The notes beneath the pieces are model-generated. The model searched no databases. It worked only from the letters and a program-made list of their open reading frames with translations, and was not told where the DNA came from. From positions 186,001-250,000 of the forward strand of contig NZ_JAGPXX010000007.1 in NCBI RefSeq assembly GCF_018070345.1: a DNA stretch of 64,000 nt. The letters run 5' to 3'. Shown piece after piece: positions 6,810 through 14,274 of this stretch. The translations under genes were made by a program, and so were the position numbers. Position 1 is the stretch's first letter. Every line of letters starts with the position of its first letter. The stretch is from Streptomyces sp. F63 (GTDB lineage: Bacteria; Actinomycetota; Actinomycetes; Streptomycetales; Streptomycetaceae).

Positions 6810-9149
6810 ATGGCCGAGGACGCGACCCCGCCGCCCGCGGAGGGTCCGGGGCCGCCCGCCGGCCCCGGCGGGTCCCGGGAACCGCGTGCCCCCGGGACGC
6901 CGGTGCCCGGCCCCTCCGGCGGAACCGGGCCGGGCACCCCCGGGGCCGTCCGGACGGCCGGTCCCGCCGCCCCGGGGCCGCCCCCTACCCCCGCACGCGC
7001 GCCGCGCCCGGGAGAGGACCTGCCCCGGCGCACCGTGCGCCTGGCGATCGGGGCGCTGCTGTTCGGCATGCTGCTCGCCGCCCTCGACCAGACGATCGTC
7101 GCCACGGCCCTGCCCGTGATCGTCAGCGAACTCGGCGGTCTCGACCACCTCTCGTGGGTCGTCACCGCCTATCTGCTCGCGGCCACGGCCGCCACCCCGC
7201 TCTGGGGCAAACTCGGCGACCAGTACGGCCGGAAGAAACTGTTCCTGCTCGCCATCGGCATCTTCCTGCTGGGCTCCGCGCTCTGCGGGGCCGCCCGGGA
7301 CATGCCGCAGCTGATCGTCTTCCGCGCGCTCCAGGGACTGGGCGGCGGCGGGCTGATGGTGCTGTCGATGGCGATCAGCGGCGATATCGTCCCGCCCCGC
7401 GAACGCGGCCGCTACCAGGGCCTGTTCGGGGCGGTCTTCGGTGCGGCCAGTGTGCTGGGGCCGCTGCTCGGCGGCCTCTTCACGGAACAGCTCAGCTGGC
7501 GCTGGGTGTTCTACGTCAACCTCCCGATCGGGCTGGTCGCGCTGTTCGTCATCGCCGCCGTGCTGCACATCCCGGCGCGTCCCGTCCGGCACACCATCGA
7601 CTATCCCGGCATCCTCCTGATCGCCGGTGTCGCGGCCGTGCTGGTCCTGCTCTCCTCCCTCGGCGGGACCGTCTGGCCCTGGGCCTCGTGGCGGATCGCC
7701 GGGCTGGCCCTGGCCGGCGCCGTCCTCCTGGCCGCCTTCACGGCCGTGGAACGGCGGGCCGTCGAACCGGTGCTGCCGCTGCAGCTGTTCCGGATCCGCA
7801 CCTTCACCCTGGGATCGGTCATCGGTTTCGTCGTCGGCTTCGCCATGTTCGGGACGATGATCTACCTCCCGACCTTCCTGCAGGTCGTCCGGGGGCTGAG
7901 CCCGACACTGTCCGGGGTCCGCATGCTCTGGATGGTGGCCGGGCTGCTGATCGCCTCCACCGTCTCCGGGCAGCTCGCCAGCCGCACCGGGCACTGGAAG
8001 GTCTTCCCCGTCGCGGGCTGCGCGGTCACCACCCTCGGGCTGCTGCTCCTGCACCGGCTCGACCGGTTCAGCCCCGGCTGGGAGATCAGCGCCGTCTTCA
8101 CCGTCTTCGGCCTCGGCCTCGGCCTCGTCCTGCAGATCGTGGTGCTCGCCGTGCAGAACGCCGTCGCCTACGAGGACCTGGGCGCCGCCACCTCCGGGAT
8201 CACCTTCTTCCGCTCCATCGGCGCCTCCTTCGGGGTCGCCGTCTTCGGCACCGTCTTCACCGGCCGGCTGGGTGACAAGCTCAGCGCCGCGCTCGCCGGC
8301 GAGCGGCTGCCCCCCGGAGCCGGGCCCGCCGACCTGGCCTCCGATCCGCGCACCATCGACCGGCTCCCGGAGCGGCTGCGTCCCGAGGTCCTGGACGCCT
8401 ACTCCGCGTCGATCACCGATGTGTTCCTCTACGCGGCGCCGGTCACCCTGGGGGCGCTCGTCCTGGCGGTCCTGCTCAAGGAGGAACCGCTGCGCGGCTC
8501 CGTCACCACCCCCGACATGAGCGAGACCTATGCGAGCAATCCCGTCGAGCGCTCCTCCCGCGAGGAGGTGGCCCGCGCACTGACCGCTCTCGGCGTCCGC
8601 GAGGGACGCCACGACCTCTACGAGGACATCACCGCCCGGGCCGGCTACAGCCTCGACCCCGCCGCGAGCTGGCTGCTGCTCCGCCTCCGCCGCGACTGCG
8701 GGGCCGACCCGGCGGTCCTCGCCGGGCACGGCACCCTTCCGCTGGGCGTGCTGACCTCGGCCGTCCGGCAGATCGAGGGCCGCGGCCTGGCGGTACGGGA
8801 CGGGCCCCCGCTGCGGCTGACCGCGCGGGGGCGGACGGTCGCCGACCGGCTCGCCGCGGCCCGCGAGGAGCATCTGGCGGCGCTGCTCGGCGACTGGTGG
8901 GGGCCGGACCGGCCGCGGGACCTGGTGGAGCTGGTCCGGGAACTGAGCGGCGAGCTGTGCGGCTCGGACGGGGAGTGGCCGTACCGCGGCGGTGGGGTGC
9001 CGCACGGCGGCGGCCGCCGGAACGGGCCGGGGAACGGCCGCCGGAACGGACGGAACGGGCACGGGAACGGACGGAACGGGCACGGCGGCCGGCCGGGGCC
9101 CGGCGCCCGGCGCCGCGCGGGCGCCGGGGCACGGGGACACCCGGGCTGA
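6810..9149 (+). CDS. DHA2-type MFS multidrug transporter with C-terminal winged-helix domain
   Basis: A 779-residue fusion. After a Pro/Gly-rich leader (about 70 residues) comes a 14-helix DHA2 (EmrB/QacA-like) drug:H+ antiporter. It has LDQTIVATALP in helix 1, a loop 2-3 motif LGDQYGRKK, and antiporter motif C (LGPLLGGLF) in helix 5. After the last helix (about residue 560) the chain continues some 150 residues with a MarR-like winged-helix region (LTALGVREGRHDLYEDI, then LTSAVRQIEGRGLAVRD, then LTARGRTVADRL) and ends in an Asn/Gly/Arg repeat tail. ATG 6810 has a GAGGAGG site; an earlier in-frame ATG at 6729 lacks one. Likely efflux pump; the wing may sense substrate or bind DNA near the membrane. 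Confidence 0.85.
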   Translation: MAEDATPPPAEGPGPPAGPGGSREPRAPGTPVPGPSGGTGPGTPGAVRTAGPAAPGPPPTPARAPRPGEDLPRRTVRLAIGALLFGMLLAALDQTIVATALPVIVSELGGLDHLSWVVTAYLLAATAATPLWGKLGDQYGRKKLFLLAIGIFLLGSALCGAARDMPQLIVFRALQGLGGGGLMVLSMAISGDIVPPRERGRYQGLFGAVFGAASVLGPLLGGLFTEQLSWRWVFYVNLPIGLVALFVIAAVLHIPARPVRHTIDYPGILLIAGVAAVLVLLSSLGGTVWPWASWRIAGLALAGAVLLAAFTAVERRAVEPVLPLQLFRIRTFTLGSVIGFVVGFAMFGTMIYLPTFLQVVRGLSPTLSGVRMLWMVAGLLIASTVSGQLASRTGHWKVFPVAGCAVTTLGLLLLHRLDRFSPGWEISAVFTVFGLGLGLVLQIVVLAVQNAVAYEDLGAATSGITFFRSIGASFGVAVFGTVFTGRLGDKLSAALAGERLPPGAGPADLASDPRTIDRLPERLRPEVLDAYSASITDVFLYAAPVTLGALVLAVLLKEEPLRGSVTTPDMSETYASNPVERSSREEVARALTALGVREGRHDLYEDITARAGYSLDPAASWLLLRLRRDCGADPAVLAGHGTLPLGVLTSAVRQIEGRGLAVRDGPPLRLTARGRTVADRLAAAREEHLAALLGDWWGPDRPRDLVELVRELSGELCGSDGEWPYRGGGVPHGGGRRNGPGNGRRNGRNGHGNGRNGHGGRPGPGARRRAGAGARGHPG

Positions 9150-9157
9150 CGGCGGTG

Positions 9158-9664
9158 TCAGCCGAGGTGCTTGGCGAACCAGTGGTCGGCGTACGGGTCC
9201 GCGTTGTGGGCGGGCACTTCCGCGTAGCCGTGCTTGGCGTACAGTGCCCGCGCCTCGACGAGATCGTGGCGGGTGTCGAGCACGATGCGCTCCGCCCCCA
9301 GCTCCCGGGCCGCCGTCTCCACCGCCGCGAGCAGGGCACCGCCGCCGCCCCTGCCCCGCACCTCCGGGCGGACGTAGAGCCGGGTGAGCTCGGCCGTGCC
9401 CGGCCGCAGGAGGCGCAGCCCGCCGCAGCCGGCCGGCTCGCCGCCGAGGCGGGCGACGAGGAAGACGCCCGTGGGCGCGGTGAGGTCGTCGCTGTGGTGC
9501 ACGGCCAGCCCGTCGTCGATCTCGGCCTCCGTCATGGCGCGCCCGTGGTACCGGCCGGCGACCTCGGCGTAGTAGGCCCGCAACAGCCGCCGGGCGACGG
9601 GCGATCCGACGGGTTCGGGGGAGGCGGTCCAGGTGGCGGTGGGGTGGGCGCCGGTTCGGGTCAT
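9158..9664 (-). CDS. GNAT family N-acetyltransferase
   Basis: A 168-residue single-domain acetyltransferase. The acetyl-CoA loop is visible as RLYVRPEVRGRGGGGALL (motif A, R-x-x-G-x-G), followed by the motif-B strand IVLDTRHDLVEARALYAKHGY. Substrate unknown. Start ATG at 9664; a much longer in-frame ORF upstream would overlap the divergent gene and is not credible. Its stop is 8 bp from the end of the convergent MFS gene. Confidence 0.8.
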   Translation of the reverse strand: MTRTGAHPTATWTASPEPVGSPVARRLLRAYYAEVAGRYHGRAMTEAEIDDGLAVHHSDDLTAPTGVFLVARLGGEPAGCGGLRLLRPGTAELTRLYVRPEVRGRGGGGALLAAVETAARELGAERIVLDTRHDLVEARALYAKHGYAEVPAHNADPYADHWFAKHLG

Positions 9665-9808
9665 GTGCGCATTCTGTGACGGCCGCCGGGCCCGGGGCAG
9701 CTCAATTTCCGTGCGCCGCGGCCGGTTTGGCGGCGTTTGCGGTCCGTGGCCGGGGCAACACGCGGTGATGAAAGCCTCGCACGAGGGGAGCTCAGCGAAA
9801 GGCACGAC

Positions 9809-10501
9809 ATGTCCACAGGCGTGATCATCATCCTGGCCGTGGCGGCTCTCGTCATCGTCGCGCTCGTGCTCGCCCCGCGTGTCATGCAGAGTGGCGGCGG
9901 CGGTCTGAAGCGCCGTTTCGGTCCCGAGTACGACCGCACCGTGGCCCAGCACGACGGCGACCGGAAGGCCGCGGAACGGGAACTGTCCGAGCGGCTGCGG
10001 CGCCACGGCGATCTGCGGACGCGCCCGCTGAGCGCGGAGGCGCGGGAGCAGTACGTGGCCCGCTGGGCCGGTGTGCAGGAGCAGTTCGTGGACTCGCCCG
10101 CGCAGGCCGTCGACGCCGCGGACCGGCTGCTGGGCGAACTCGTCCGCGAACGCGGTTTCCCGGCCGGAGCGCACGACGAGCAGGTCGCGGCCCTGTCGGT
10201 GCACCACAGCCACCACGTCGACGGCTACCGGCACGTGCACGCCGTCGCCGCCAGGGCCCGCGACGGCCGGGCGGAGACCGAGGAACTGCGCGAGGCCGTG
10301 GTCCACGCCCGCGCGCTCTTCGAGGAACTCGTCACCGCGCACCCGCAGGACAACGTGCGGCACCGGGCCGGTGACCGCGGTGCCGAGCGGCACGGCACGC
10401 GCACCCCGGCCGCCGGTGCCGCCAGGCAGCGGCTCGCCGAGCGCCTGCACGGCCCCTGGGCCGCCCGGCACCACACCGGAACGACGAAGGGCGGTGCGTG
10501 A
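9809..10501 (+). CDS. Membrane-anchored FVDSP-module protein, hypothetical
   Basis: A 230-residue protein with one N-terminal membrane helix (residues 4-24, GVIIILAVAALVIVALVLAP) and a charged helical cytoplasmic or peripheral part. Around residues 88-115 it has RWAGVQEQFVDSPAQAVDAADRLLGELVRERG, whose core FVDSP..AV..AD.L recurs in the next gene. The ATG at 9809 follows a GAAAGG site. The stop TGA overlaps the next ATG (TGATG), so the two are translated together. No enzymatic motif is visible; a role in envelope or stress response is only a guess. Confidence 0.75.
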   Translation: MSTGVIIILAVAALVIVALVLAPRVMQSGGGGLKRRFGPEYDRTVAQHDGDRKAAERELSERLRRHGDLRTRPLSAEAREQYVARWAGVQEQFVDSPAQAVDAADRLLGELVRERGFPAGAHDEQVAALSVHHSHHVDGYRHVHAVAARARDGRAETEELREAVVHARALFEELVTAHPQDNVRHRAGDRGAERHGTRTPAAGAARQRLAERLHGPWAARHHTGTTKGGA

Positions 10502-11526
10502 TGGTGCAGTTCGGCAGGAACCGGCACGAGAACGAGCACGGTCAGGACGACGGCCACCGGAGGGGACCGGAATCCCGCCCGGACCCGGCAGCGGAGAGCC
10601 GCCCCGGGGAGACCCGGACGGGCCGGCCGGCGGCAGCGGACGACGGCGGGGCCACTACCGGCCAGGACTTCCCCGCCGCCGGGTCCGCCCCCGGAACCCC
10701 CGGAACCCCCGGAACCCCCGGAACCCCCGGAACCCCCGGAACCCCCGGAACTCCCGGAACCCCCGCAGCCACTGCGGGCCCCGAGGACCCCACGCCGCGT
10801 TCGGCCCCCGCGGGCCCGGGCGGCCCGGGCGGCCCGGGCGGCCCGGGCGGCCCGGGTGGCCCGGCGGCCCCCGCCACCCCGCCCGACCCGGCCGGCACGG
10901 CGACCACGGCGGCCCCCGCCACCTCGGCACCGGCCCCGTACAACCCGCCGGACCCGGGCGGCGGCAGCGCTCGGATCGACCCGGCCACCGGCCTTCCGGC
11001 CCGCCCGTACACCGGTCCCGGGGACAGCCCCGGGGACTTCGCGCAGCACGGCCGCCCGGCTCACCACGACGGTGCGGCGCACAGCGATCCCGCGGCGCGC
11101 AACGGGCTTTCGGCGGACGGCCTTTCGGCGGACGGCCGTCCGGCACACGGCGAGGACGCGGCGTACGACGCCGGGACGGCGTCGCGCCGGGCGGGCACCG
11201 CTCTCCGGTCCGCGGCCGCTCCCCTGCTGCCGCAGCACGCGTGCGACCGGCTCTCGGAGCGGCTCCAGCACACGGTGACGGGCTTCGTCGACAGCCCCCG
11301 GGATGCGGTCCGCGAAGCCGACGCCCTGTTCGAGGAGGCCGCGGAGAGCCTGGCCGAGGCACTCGACGAGCAGCGCCGCACGCTGCGCGCCGCGTGGGAG
11401 CGGACCGGCGGTCAGGGTGACGGCGGCGGAACGGGCGGGGACGGGGCGGCCCACGCCGGCACCGAGGAGCTGCGCACGGCCCTGCGCGACTACCGCGATC
11501 TGATGGAGCGCCTGCTGCGCGTCTGA
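10501..11526 (+). CDS. Low-complexity FVDSP-module protein, hypothetical
   Basis: A 341-residue partner of the upstream gene, coupled through TGATG. The first 240 residues are disordered and repetitive: a (GTP)n run coded by a 9-bp tandem repeat, a (GPG)n collagen-like run, then Asp/Ala/His-rich sequence with repeats of [15 protein letters not shown]. The C-terminal part (about 245-341) is folded-looking: [29 protein letters not shown], matching the core of the upstream protein, then a helical end ([19 protein letters not shown]). No membrane segment. Possibly it binds the same partner as the anchored protein. Confidence 0.7.
   Translation: MVQFGRNRHENEHGQDDGHRRGPESRPDPAAESRPGETRTGRPAAADDGGATTGQDFPAAGSAPGTPGTPGTPGTPGTPGTPGTPGTPAATAGPEDPTPRSAPAGPGGPGGPGGPGGPGGPAAPATPPDPAGTATTAAPATSAPAPYNPPDPGGGSARIDPATGLPARPYTGPGDSPGDFAQHGRPAHHDGAAHSDPAARNGLSADGLSADGRPAHGEDAAYDAGTASRRAGTALRSAAAPLLPQHACDRLSERLQHTVTGFVDSPRDAVREADALFEEAAESLAEALDEQRRTLRAAWERTGGQGDGGGTGGDGAAHAGTEELRTALRDYRDLMERLLRV
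10692..10762 (+). repeat. 9-bp tandem repeat (ggaaccccc)n
   Basis: About eight copies of ggaaccccc, one with a C-to-T change, inside the hypothetical gene; each copy adds Gly-Thr-Pro. The unit length keeps frame, so copy-number change would alter protein length only. Confidence 0.9.
10813..10862 (+). repeat. 9-bp tandem repeat (ggcccgggc)n
   Basis: About five copies of a nine-base unit coding for Gly-Pro-Gly, giving a short collagen-like run in the same gene. Confidence 0.8.
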
Positions 11527-11576
11527 ACCGCCGCCTTCGGACCGTCCGTTGGGGAGCAGCGCGGTACGGCCCGGTG

Positions 11577-11606
11577 AGGCCCCGGAAGCCACGGCTTCCG
11601 GGGCCT
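11577..11606 (+). terminator. Strong intrinsic-type terminator hairpin
   Basis: AGGCCCCGGAAGC pairs perfectly with GCTTCCGGGGCCT (13 bp, loop CACG), followed by cttcgctg. It lies 50 bp after the stop of the FVDSP gene pair. Confidence 0.8.
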
Positions 11607-11724
11607 CTTCGCTGTGCGCCCGCGTCATCCCGGGTGGCGGGCGCGCGGCGAGGGACGTTCCGGCGCGGCGGAGGGGTGCGCGCCGGTGGTGCGCGGGAGC
11701 CCCCGCGGTGGTGCGAAAGAGCGC

Positions 11725-11757
11725 GTACTATAAGCAGTTTGCTGCTGAATAGCAAGA
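11725..11757 (+). promoter_or_regulatory. AT-rich promoter/operator region of YVTN gene 1
   Basis: tactataagcag followed by the inverted repeat TTGCT (11739-11743) and AGCAA (11751-11755), in an AT-rich island unlike its surroundings. Probably promoter plus operator; the factor is unknown. Confidence 0.4.
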
Positions 11758-11983
11758 ATTGAGGACATTGCCCCGGTTATGCCGATCCGCGGCAGGGGAT
11801 CACCACAGGGTCCACAGCGGGCGGACACGTCCCCGGCTCGGGCCGGTCCGCCGACCGCTTCACGGTGGGGCCCCCGGAAGTTCCGGAGGTGCGGGACCCA
11901 GGGGGTCCGCGGGCACCGACGCCGCACCGCACTCCACTCCGGGCCGGCTGCCCACCCTCCGTACCCACACGGGAGAGATCCAC

Positions 11984-14155
11984 ATGGATGCGCACACGCA
12001 CCAGTCCCAGCAGCGAGCGGGGCGTCTGCCCCGGCAGGCGGGCGGGCGGCCACCCCTGACACCCGGGGCCCCGGCGGCGGCCGCGCAGGCCCGCGTCCTG
12101 GCGACGTCCACGATTCCGGTCGGCACGTCACCCTCCGCCGTGGAGATCACAGCGAGCGGCAAGGCCTACGTGGTCAACACCGGCTCGGACGACATCACGG
12201 TGATCGACACGGCCACCGGAGCGGTGCTGACCACCATCACGCTGCCTCCCGGCAGCGCGCCGATGGCGGCCGCCGCGATCAGCGGCAAGGTCTATGTGGC
12301 CAACTTCAACACCAGCACGATCTCGGTGATCTCCACGGCCACCGACACGGTCACGAACACGATCGCGCTCCCGGCCGGCTCCGCGCCGATCGGCGTGGCG
12401 GTGTCCAACAACAAGGTGTATGTGAGCAACTTCCTGGGGAACAACGTCACGGTCATCGACACGTCGACGGACGCGATCCTGCCCGTGTCCCCCCTTCCGG
12501 CCGGCACCCTGCCGTCCGCGGTGGCCTCCACCAACGGCCGGGTCCTCGTGGCCAACACCGGCTCCGACAACGTCACGGTGATCGACAGCGCCACGGACAC
12601 GGTGGCCGGCACCGTCCCGCTCCCGGCCGGTTCCGGGCCCTCCTCGGTGGCCGCGGCCGGCGGCTTCGCCTATGTGGTGAACTCCGGCTCCGCCACGGTG
12701 TCGGTCATCGATGCCACCTCGCTGGCGGTCGTGGGCACCATCCCGCTCCCGGCCGGCACCCAGCCGGTCGCGGTCGCGATCGCGGCCGACGGCCGGGCCT
12801 ATGTGACCGACAACGCCGGAGGCGTGGTGGTGGTGATCGACACGGCCACCAACACCATCCTGTACACCGTCCCGGCCGGCACCACGCCCTACGGCATCGC
12901 GGTCGCGCCCAACGGGGACATCTACGTGACCGACTACACGGCGAACCAGGTCACGGTCCTCTCCGTGCCCGTGGTCTCGGGCATCAGCCCGGTGTCCGGG
13001 CCCACCACGGGCGGGACGGCGATCACCATCACGGGCAGCGACTTCACCGGGGCGACCGGGGTGACCATCGCGGGGGTGCCGGCCGCCTCCTTCACGGTGA
13101 ACAGCGACACGAGCATCACCGCCGTGACCGCCCCCGGGACGGGCAGCGGCCCGGTGATCGTCACCACGCCGGAGGGCACCGGCACCAGCGTCGGCACGTT
13201 CACGTACATCTTCGTCGCCACCTCGACCACGACGACGCTGGAGGTGATTCCGGATCCGGCGGGGTGCGGTGAGGACGTCACGCTGCGGGCGACGGTGGTC
13301 ACGGGCACCGGTGCTCCGGTGACGACCGGTTCGGTGACGTTCATCCTCAGCGACGACGGTCCGGTGCAGACGGTGGCCCTCGACGCCTCCGGGCAGGCCA
13401 GTGCCGTCTTCTCCGGCCTGGATGCGGGCGGGCGGCAGGCCGCGGCGTTCTACACGCCGGCCGACACGAGCACGACCGCGTCGAACTCCCCGCTGACGCC
13501 GGTGACGGTCCAGCAGGTCACCACGACCACGACGGTGGTGGCCGTTCCGGCCTCCAGCACCCAGGGGCAGCCGGTCCAGTTGACCGCGACCGTCGCTCCG
13601 GCGACGTCCGGGTCGGCGGTGATCAGCGGCACCGTCACCTTCACCGGCCCGGGTGGTTTCAGCCAGACCGTTCCGGTGAACGCCGCCGGGGTGGCGACCG
13701 TGACCACCAGCGCACTGCCCGTCGGCGCCAACACGGTGACCGCCACCTACAGCGGCGACGGCTGCTTCACCGGCTCCACCGGCACCGTCACCGTCAACGT
13801 CACCGCGCCCACCACCACCGCCACCAGGCTCGTCGCCGTACCGGCCGCCATCCGGATGCGGACCAACGGCACCTTCGTCATCCCGACGCTGCGCGCCACC
13901 CTCACCAATGCGGTCACCGGGGCACCCCTGCCCGGCCAGACCGTCACCTTCACCGCCGAGCCCACCACCGGGCAGGTCACCCTGGGCACCGCCGTCACCA
14001 ACGCCTCGGGTGTCGCCACCGTCAGCAACGTGCCCGTCCAGTCCACGCTGGTCACCGCGGACTACTACCGGGCCAACTTCGCCGGGACCGCCGTCTACAG
14101 CCCGTCCACGGACAAGGCACCGCTGGACTTCCAGCCGCTGCCACTCCTTCCCTGA
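11984..14155 (+). CDS. YVTN beta-propeller, IPT/TIG and Ig-like repeat protein 1
   Basis: A 723-residue adhesin-like protein. Residues about 40-325 form a YVTN-type propeller of roughly seven blades (recurring VIDTATDTV...LPAGSAP and KVYVAN). Residues about 328-412 are an IPT/TIG domain (GISPVSGPTTGGTAITITGS). Three Ig-like (Big_3-type) domains follow to the end; the first two have ATVVTGTGAPVTTGSVTF and ATVAPATSGSAVISGTVTF. ATG 11984 has a GGGAGAG site. The N-terminus has no hydrophobic signal segment, and the longer upstream ORF adds none, which is odd for a surface-type protein. A terminator hairpin separates it from the paralogue downstream. Likely carbohydrate or protein binding; no catalysis is evident. 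Confidence 0.82.
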   Translation: MDAHTHQSQQRAGRLPRQAGGRPPLTPGAPAAAAQARVLATSTIPVGTSPSAVEITASGKAYVVNTGSDDITVIDTATGAVLTTITLPPGSAPMAAAAISGKVYVANFNTSTISVISTATDTVTNTIALPAGSAPIGVAVSNNKVYVSNFLGNNVTVIDTSTDAILPVSPLPAGTLPSAVASTNGRVLVANTGSDNVTVIDSATDTVAGTVPLPAGSGPSSVAAAGGFAYVVNSGSATVSVIDATSLAVVGTIPLPAGTQPVAVAIAADGRAYVTDNAGGVVVVIDTATNTILYTVPAGTTPYGIAVAPNGDIYVTDYTANQVTVLSVPVVSGISPVSGPTTGGTAITITGSDFTGATGVTIAGVPAASFTVNSDTSITAVTAPGTGSGPVIVTTPEGTGTSVGTFTYIFVATSTTTTLEVIPDPAGCGEDVTLRATVVTGTGAPVTTGSVTFILSDDGPVQTVALDASGQASAVFSGLDAGGRQAAAFYTPADTSTTASNSPLTPVTVQQVTTTTTVVAVPASSTQGQPVQLTATVAPATSGSAVISGTVTFTGPGGFSQTVPVNAAGVATVTTSALPVGANTVTATYSGDGCFTGSTGTVTVNVTAPTTTATRLVAVPAAIRMRTNGTFVIPTLRATLTNAVTGAPLPGQTVTFTAEPTTGQVTLGTAVTNASGVATVSNVPVQSTLVTADYYRANFAGTAVYSPSTDKAPLDFQPLPLLP
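13225..13804 (+). repeat. 580-bp direct repeat, copy 1
   Basis: Encodes Ig-like domains 1 and 2 of YVTN protein 1. By eye it matches 15501-16080 apart from a C/G difference at 13786/16062, while flanking sequence is clearly diverged. Confidence 0.9.
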
Positions 14156-14167
14156 GCAGCGCGAGCC

Positions 14168-14211
14168 GGGGGCCGTTCCGGGTGGAGACCAGCAACCCCG
14201 GTACGGCCCCC
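14168..14211 (+). terminator. Terminator hairpin between YVTN genes
   Basis: GGGGGCCGTTCCGGG (14168-14182) pairs with CCCGGTACGGCCCCC (14197-14211), 14 of 15 positions, 12 bp after the stop of gene 1. It makes the GTG at 14182 an unlikely start for gene 2. Confidence 0.7.
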
Positions 14212-14274
14212 TTCCACGCCGTGCCCGCTCCGGAGCGCGGCGTCCCGCCCCCTCTGCGTGCAACGGAGACGCGT

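Larger units (their letters stand above)
11527..11983. other. Intergenic region: terminator, then AT-rich control region
   Basis: It holds a strong terminator (11577-11606) and an AT-rich island (about 11722-11770) before the first YVTN gene. From 11771 to the start codon no element stands out apart from the GGGAGAG ribosome site near 11971. Confidence 0.6.

Noticed and set aside
5079..9140. 1353-residue minus-strand frame opposite the MFS gene
   Set aside because: It is the antisense shadow of a well-supported 14-helix transporter; the translation is Arg/Gly/Glu/Gln-rich without domains.
10692..10862. Possible CRISPR-like array
   Set aside because: Units are 9 bp and contiguous without spacers; they are coding microsatellites.
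14182..14274. GTG at 14182 as start of YVTN gene 2
   Set aside because: It lies inside a strong terminator hairpin and has no ribosome site; ATG 14275 has both context and alignment with gene 1.
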